Part shown: positions 60,662 through 64,000 of the stretch, piece after piece
How the letters are laid out: every line of letters begins with the position of its first letter
Numbering within the stretch: position 1 is the first letter of the stretch
NCBI RefSeq assembly: GCF_026168105.1
Contig: NZ_LBMW01000033.1
Coordinates: 27,806-91,805, forward strand
Direction of reading: 5' to 3'
Length of the DNA: 64,000 bases
From: Streptomyces hygroscopicus
GTDB taxonomy: Bacteria; Actinomycetota; Actinomycetes; Streptomycetales; Streptomycetaceae
Translations under genes and position numbers: made by a program
The notes under the pieces: generated by a model
Database searches by the model: none
What the model saw: only the letters and a program-made list of their open reading frames with translations
Told to the model about the DNA's origin: nothing

Positions 60662-62962
60662 ATGCGGGCGGGAGCGGAATTGTCAAACACCGAATTTCCG
60701 GACGATGAATTGCGGCACGAACAGGAATTCATCGACGGGCTGTACGCGCGCGTGGACGTGCTGCGCGGCGACACCGAGACCTCCGTCTCGGACGCGCTCG
60801 CACAGGGCGACAAGCCCATGCAGGCACGCCTGGAACGGGACATCCTCGTCGCCGAACGCTCGGGGCTGCTGGCGGCGCTGAACGCCGTGGACGGTTCACT
60901 GTGCTTCGGCCGTATCGACCTCACCGCCGGTCGCACCCACCACATCGGCCGTATCGGGCTGCGCGCCGACGACGCGGACCGCACCCCAATCCTGATCGAC
61001 TGGCGGGCCGACGTGGCGCGCCCCTTCTACCTGGCCACCGGCCACACCCCGATGGGTCTGCGCAGGCGCCGGCACATCTCCACCGACGGGCGCCGGATCA
61101 CCTCCCTGCACGACGAGATCCTCGACCTGAGCGACCGCGAGCGCACCGGACACGAGGACCCCTCCGGTGACGCCGTGCTGCTCGCCGCCCTCAACTCGGC
61201 CCGCACCGGCCGGATGAGCGACATCGTCCAGACCATCCAGGCCGACCAGGACCGCATCATCCGCGCGCCGTACCGGGGCGTCCTGGTGGTGGAGGGCGGC
61301 CCGGGCACCGGCAAGACAGCCGTCGCGCTGCACCGCGCGGCCTACCTCCTCTACGAACACCGGGAACTGCTCGCCCGCCGCGCCGTCCTCGTCGTCGGCC
61401 CGAACCCGGCGTTCCTCGGCTACATCGGCGAGGTGCTGCCCTCGCTCGGCGAGACGGGGGTGCTGCTCGCCACGGTCGGCGAACTGTTCCCGGGAGTACG
61501 GGCGACCGCGACCGACACGCCCGAGGCGGCCGCCGTGAAGGGCCGCGCCGAGATGGCGGACGTGCTCGCACGGGTCGTACGCGACCGTCAGGCGCTGCCC
61601 GACCCGGTCATCGCCATCGAGCACGACCGGGACGTGCTGCTGCTCGACGACGGGCTGGTCAACGTCGCCCGCGAGCGCACCCGCGCGGCGAAACTGCCGC
61701 ACAACGTGGCGCGCGAGCACTTCGAGGGACACATCCTCAACACGCTCACGGACATGGTCGCCGAGCGGATCGGGACCGACCCGTACGACGGCTCCAACCT
61801 CCTCGACGCCGGCGACATCACCCAGATCCGCGACGAGCTCGCCGAGAACCCCGAAGTCTGGTCGGCCATCGACCAGTTGTGGCCGCGGCTGACCCCGCAG
61901 CGGCTGGTCGCCGACTTCCTCGCCGATCCGGAGGGGTATGTCCCCGACGAGGACGCGGCCGCCGTCCGCCGGCCGGTCACGCGCGCCTGGACCACGGCCG
62001 ACGTACCGCTGCTCGACGAGGCCGCCGAACTGCTCGGCGAGGACGACCGGTTGGCGCGCGCCCGTGCGGAACGCGAGCGAGAGGCGCAGGTGTCGTACGC
62101 GCAGGGCGTGCTGGAGGTGTCGTACGCCTCCCGCACCTATGAGTTCGAGGACAAGGAGGACAGCGATCCCGAGGCGTCCGAGGTCCTGTCCGCGCACGAC
62201 ATCATCGACGCCGAGCGCTTTGCCGAGCGGCAGGAGGAGGCGGACCACCGCAGCGCCGCGGAGCGCGCGGCGGCCGACCGCACATGGGCGTTCGGGCACA
62301 TCATCGTCGACGAGGCGCAGGAGTTGTCACCGATGGCGTGGCGGTTGCTGATGCGGCGCAGCCCGACCCGCTCGATGACGCTGGTCGGGGACCCGGCGCA
62401 GACGGCCGAAGCCGGCGGGGCCGGCTCGTGGTCGGAGATCCTGAAGCCGTACGTCGATGACCGCTGGGAGCACACGCGCCTCGGCGTCAACTACCGCACC
62501 CCGTCCGAGATCATGGAGCTGGCGGCGGCCGTGGTCCGCGCGGAGAACCCCGGCTTCGAACCGCCGAGTTCGGTCCGGTCCACGGGTGTCCGGCCCTGGG
62601 TGCGCGCCACCGGCGACCTGCCCGAAGCCGTGGCCGAGGCGGTCCGGGAGCTGACTCCCTCCGAAGGCCGGCTCGCGGTGATCGCCCCGCGGGATCTGCA
62701 CCGGAGGCTGGCGGCACGGCTGGACGGGGTCACGGCCGGCGCGGAGCCCGACCTCACGCAGACGGTCGTTCTTCTGGACCCGCGCCAGTCCAAGGGACTG
62801 GAGTTCGACTCCGTTCTCGTGGTCGAGCCGGGCCGCTACGGCACGAGCGACCTGTACGTGGCGCTGACCCGGGCCACGCAGCGGCTGGGCGTGCTGCACA
62901 CCGGGGAGTTGCCGGAGGCGCTGGAGGCCGGGGCGCACGCCCGGACTTCCGCTTCCGCCTGA
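60662..62962 (+). CDS. HelD-like UvrD-family ATPase
   Basis: Helicase-like protein of about 766 residues, HelD class, which binds RNA polymerase and removes it from nucleic acid. An N-terminal coiled-coil (QEFIDGLYARVDVLRGDTETSV) suits insertion into the polymerase. Walker A GGPGTGKTAVALHRAAYLLY near 215, DEAQ motif IIVDEAQELSPMAW, GDPAQTAEAGG, NYRTPSEIMELA and SKGLEFDSVLVVEP, then YVALTRATQRLGVLH. No usual start site before ATG 60662; a TTG at 60680 follows GGGAGCGGAA and gives MSNTEFPDDELRHEQ, which resembles homologues better. Confidence 0.9.
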   Translation: MRAGAELSNTEFPDDELRHEQEFIDGLYARVDVLRGDTETSVSDALAQGDKPMQARLERDILVAERSGLLAALNAVDGSLCFGRIDLTAGRTHHIGRIGLRADDADRTPILIDWRADVARPFYLATGHTPMGLRRRRHISTDGRRITSLHDEILDLSDRERTGHEDPSGDAVLLAALNSARTGRMSDIVQTIQADQDRIIRAPYRGVLVVEGGPGTGKTAVALHRAAYLLYEHRELLARRAVLVVGPNPAFLGYIGEVLPSLGETGVLLATVGELFPGVRATATDTPEAAAVKGRAEMADVLARVVRDRQALPDPVIAIEHDRDVLLLDDGLVNVARERTRAAKLPHNVAREHFEGHILNTLTDMVAERIGTDPYDGSNLLDAGDITQIRDELAENPEVWSAIDQLWPRLTPQRLVADFLADPEGYVPDEDAAAVRRPVTRAWTTADVPLLDEAAELLGEDDRLARARAEREREAQVSYAQGVLEVSYASRTYEFEDKEDSDPEASEVLSAHDIIDAERFAERQEEADHRSAAERAAADRTWAFGHIIVDEAQELSPMAWRLLMRRSPTRSMTLVGDPAQTAEAGGAGSWSEILKPYVDDRWEHTRLGVNYRTPSEIMELAAAVVRAENPGFEPPSSVRSTGVRPWVRATGDLPEAVAEAVRELTPSEGRLAVIAPRDLHRRLAARLDGVTAGAEPDLTQTVVLLDPRQSKGLEFDSVLVVEPGRYGTSDLYVALTRATQRLGVLHTGELPEALEAGAHARTSASA

Positions 62963-62973
62963 ACGCACCTCCT

Positions 62974-63010
62974 CGGGCGCCGGGGCCGACGGAATGAGTC
63001 CCGGCGCCCG
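62974..63010. terminator. Convergent terminator
   Basis: Perfect 11-base stem CGGGCGCCGGG / CCCGGCGCCCG with a 15-base loop, followed by AAAA on the plus strand, between the HelD-like gene and glgB. Confidence 0.85.
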
Positions 63011-63021
63011 AAAAGGGGGCG

Positions 63022-64000
63022 TCAGGCCGGGCGGAGCCAGACCGTGGCCAGTGGAGGCAGGGTCGTCCGGATGCTCGCCGGGCGGCCGTGCCAGGGCGTG
63101 GGCTCCGGCTTCAGGGGATCGGGGCTGTGGACGTCGCCGCCGCCGTACCGTGCCCGGTCCGTGTTGAGGAGTTCGAGCCAGGCCGGGACGTCGTCGGGGA
63201 CGCCCAGGCGGTAGTCGTGGCGGACGACGGGGGAGAAGTTCGAGACGGCCAGCAGGGGCGTGCCCGCCGCGTCGAACCGCAGGAACGCGAAGACGTTGTC
63301 GTCGGCAGCGTCGCCCACGACCCACTCGAAGCCGGACGGTTCGGTGTCGCGCTGCCACAGCGCCGGGGTGGCGCGGTAGCCCGTGTTGAGGTCGCGGACC
63401 AGGTCACGCACGCCCCGGTGGTCGGCCTCGGCGCCGTACGCGGGGTCGAGGAGCCACCAGTCGGGGCCGTGCGCCTCCGACCACTCGGCTCCCTGGGCGA
63501 ACTCCTGGCCCATGAAGAGGAGTTGTTTGCCGGGGTGGGCCCACATGAAGCCGAGGTACGCGCGGAGGCCGGCGCGCTGCTGCCACCAGTCCCCGGGCAT
63601 CTTCGACACCAGCGAGCGCTTGCCGTGCACGACCTCGTCGTGGGAGATCGGGAGCACGTAGTTCTCGCTGTAGGCGTAGACCATCGAGAACGTCATCTCG
63701 TTGTGGTGGTACCTGCGGTGGACCGGCTCGTGGCTCATGTACTGGAGCGAGTCGTGCATCCAGCCCATGTTCCACTTCAGACCGAAGCCCAGGCCGCCGA
63801 AGCCGCTCGGCCCCCGGTGGTGCGTGGCGCGCGTGACCCCGTCCCAGGCCGTGGACTCCTCGGCGATGGTCACCACACCCGGACTGCGGCGGTAGACCGT
63901 GGCGTTCATCTCCTGCAGGAAGGCCACCGCGTCCAGATTCTCCCGGCCGCCGTGCGCGTTCGGGCGCCACTGGCCCGGTTCCCGTGAGTAGTCGAGGTAG
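63022..64000 (-). CDS. glgB: 1,4-alpha-glucan branching enzyme, 3' part
   Basis: The last 326 residues of GlgB, which makes alpha-1,6 branches in glycogen; the 5' end is beyond the right edge. It opens with YLDYSREPGQWRPN, just after the place of the nucleophile Asp, then the acid/base Glu in TIAEESTAW, and the transition-state Asp in ISHDEVVHGKRSL, followed by FMWAHPGKQLLFMGQEFAQ. The C-terminal beta domain is complete (WLELLNTDRARYGGG to the stop). In Streptomyces this gene belongs to the glycogen/trehalose cluster. Confidence 0.95.
   Translation of the reverse strand, partial: YLDYSREPGQWRPNAHGGRENLDAVAFLQEMNATVYRRSPGVVTIAEESTAWDGVTRATHHRGPSGFGGLGFGLKWNMGWMHDSLQYMSHEPVHRRYHHNEMTFSMVYAYSENYVLPISHDEVVHGKRSLVSKMPGDWWQQRAGLRAYLGFMWAHPGKQLLFMGQEFAQGAEWSEAHGPDWWLLDPAYGAEADHRGVRDLVRDLNTGYRATPALWQRDTEPSGFEWVVGDAADDNVFAFLRFDAAGTPLLAVSNFSPVVRHDYRLGVPDDVPAWLELLNTDRARYGGGDVHSPDPLKPEPTPWHGRPASIRTTLPPLATVWLRPA

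Noticed and set aside
1..64000. CRISPR arrays, tRNA or rRNA genes, insertion sequences, phage genes
   Set aside because: I looked for regularly spaced repeats, tRNA-like folds, terminal inverted repeats and transposase motifs and saw none.

Overview
The window is high-GC chromosomal DNA from a Streptomyces-type actinomycete. Evidence: GTG/TTG starts with GGAGG-type ribosome sites, strong third-position GC (which creates long false antisense reading frames), and a run of genes in the order known from the Streptomyces core. That run includes nucS, the coiled-coil cytoskeletal pair filP/scy, methylmalonyl-CoA epimerase, thiolase, meaB, icmA, pyk-ackA-pta, pfkA and glgB. Most of the window is conserved housekeeping and developmental DNA. 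I see no phage, insertion sequence, CRISPR array, tRNA or rRNA.

Layout. 0-5 kb: a NarL-type two-component pair (cut at the left edge), then a membrane protein and an OmpR-type two-component pair followed by two small exported proteins. 5-9.3 kb: corrinoid adenosyltransferase, an ABC-2 exporter with a divergent TetR regulator, 3-hydroxybutyryl-CoA dehydrogenase and a STAS protein. 9.5-15.2 kb: a large membrane-anchored P-loop NTPase, nucS, a small conserved protein, a luciferase-like oxidoreductase and a small Cys-rich protein. 15.2-19.3 kb: two tandem paralogous ABC-2 exporter pairs. 19.3-24.3 kb: filP and scy, the polar-growth cytoskeleton. 24.5-29.6 kb: epimerase, thiolase, meaB, an MFS protein and a MarR regulator resembling absC. 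29.7-31.8 kb: three consecutive AIM24-family genes. 32-39.4 kb: DUF3817 and thiamine-binding proteins, a SRPBCC/TetR operon, a second DUF3817, icmA, TetR and a thioredoxin-TPR co-chaperone. 39.4-42.7 kb: a long leader and the DUF6230-DUF6114-secreted protein unit. 42.8-48.9 kb: central carbon genes pyk, ackA, pta and divergent pfkA. 49-54 kb: an HTH regulator and a DcuSR-like two-component system beside dctA. 54-60.6 kb: TetR/MFS exporter, DUF2127 protein, a decayed Lrp/MFS region, a serine hydrolase and a MerR-thioredoxin operon. 60.6-64 kb: a HelD-like RNA polymerase-associated helicase and the 3' part of glgB.

How genes work together. Cobalamin adenosylation, the mutase chaperone MeaB, the epimerase, thiolase, hydroxybutyryl-CoA dehydrogenase and isobutyryl-CoA mutase IcmA form a dispersed acyl-CoA/B12 neighbourhood. 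Pyk, AckA, Pta and PfkA form a glycolysis/overflow block. Several regulators sit beside clear dyad sequences, so local control can be read from the DNA: TetR at 32.7 kb, 38.2 kb and 54.9 kb, MerR at 59.7 kb, and tandem repeats in front of dctA.

The least expected items are a decayed Lrp-MFS locus (57.5-58.5 kb), three tandem copies of one operator at 54.9 kb, a STAND-like NTPase with an exported Ser/Thr/Pro tail, and the AIM24 triplet. Nothing here is a certain new system; these are the best leads.
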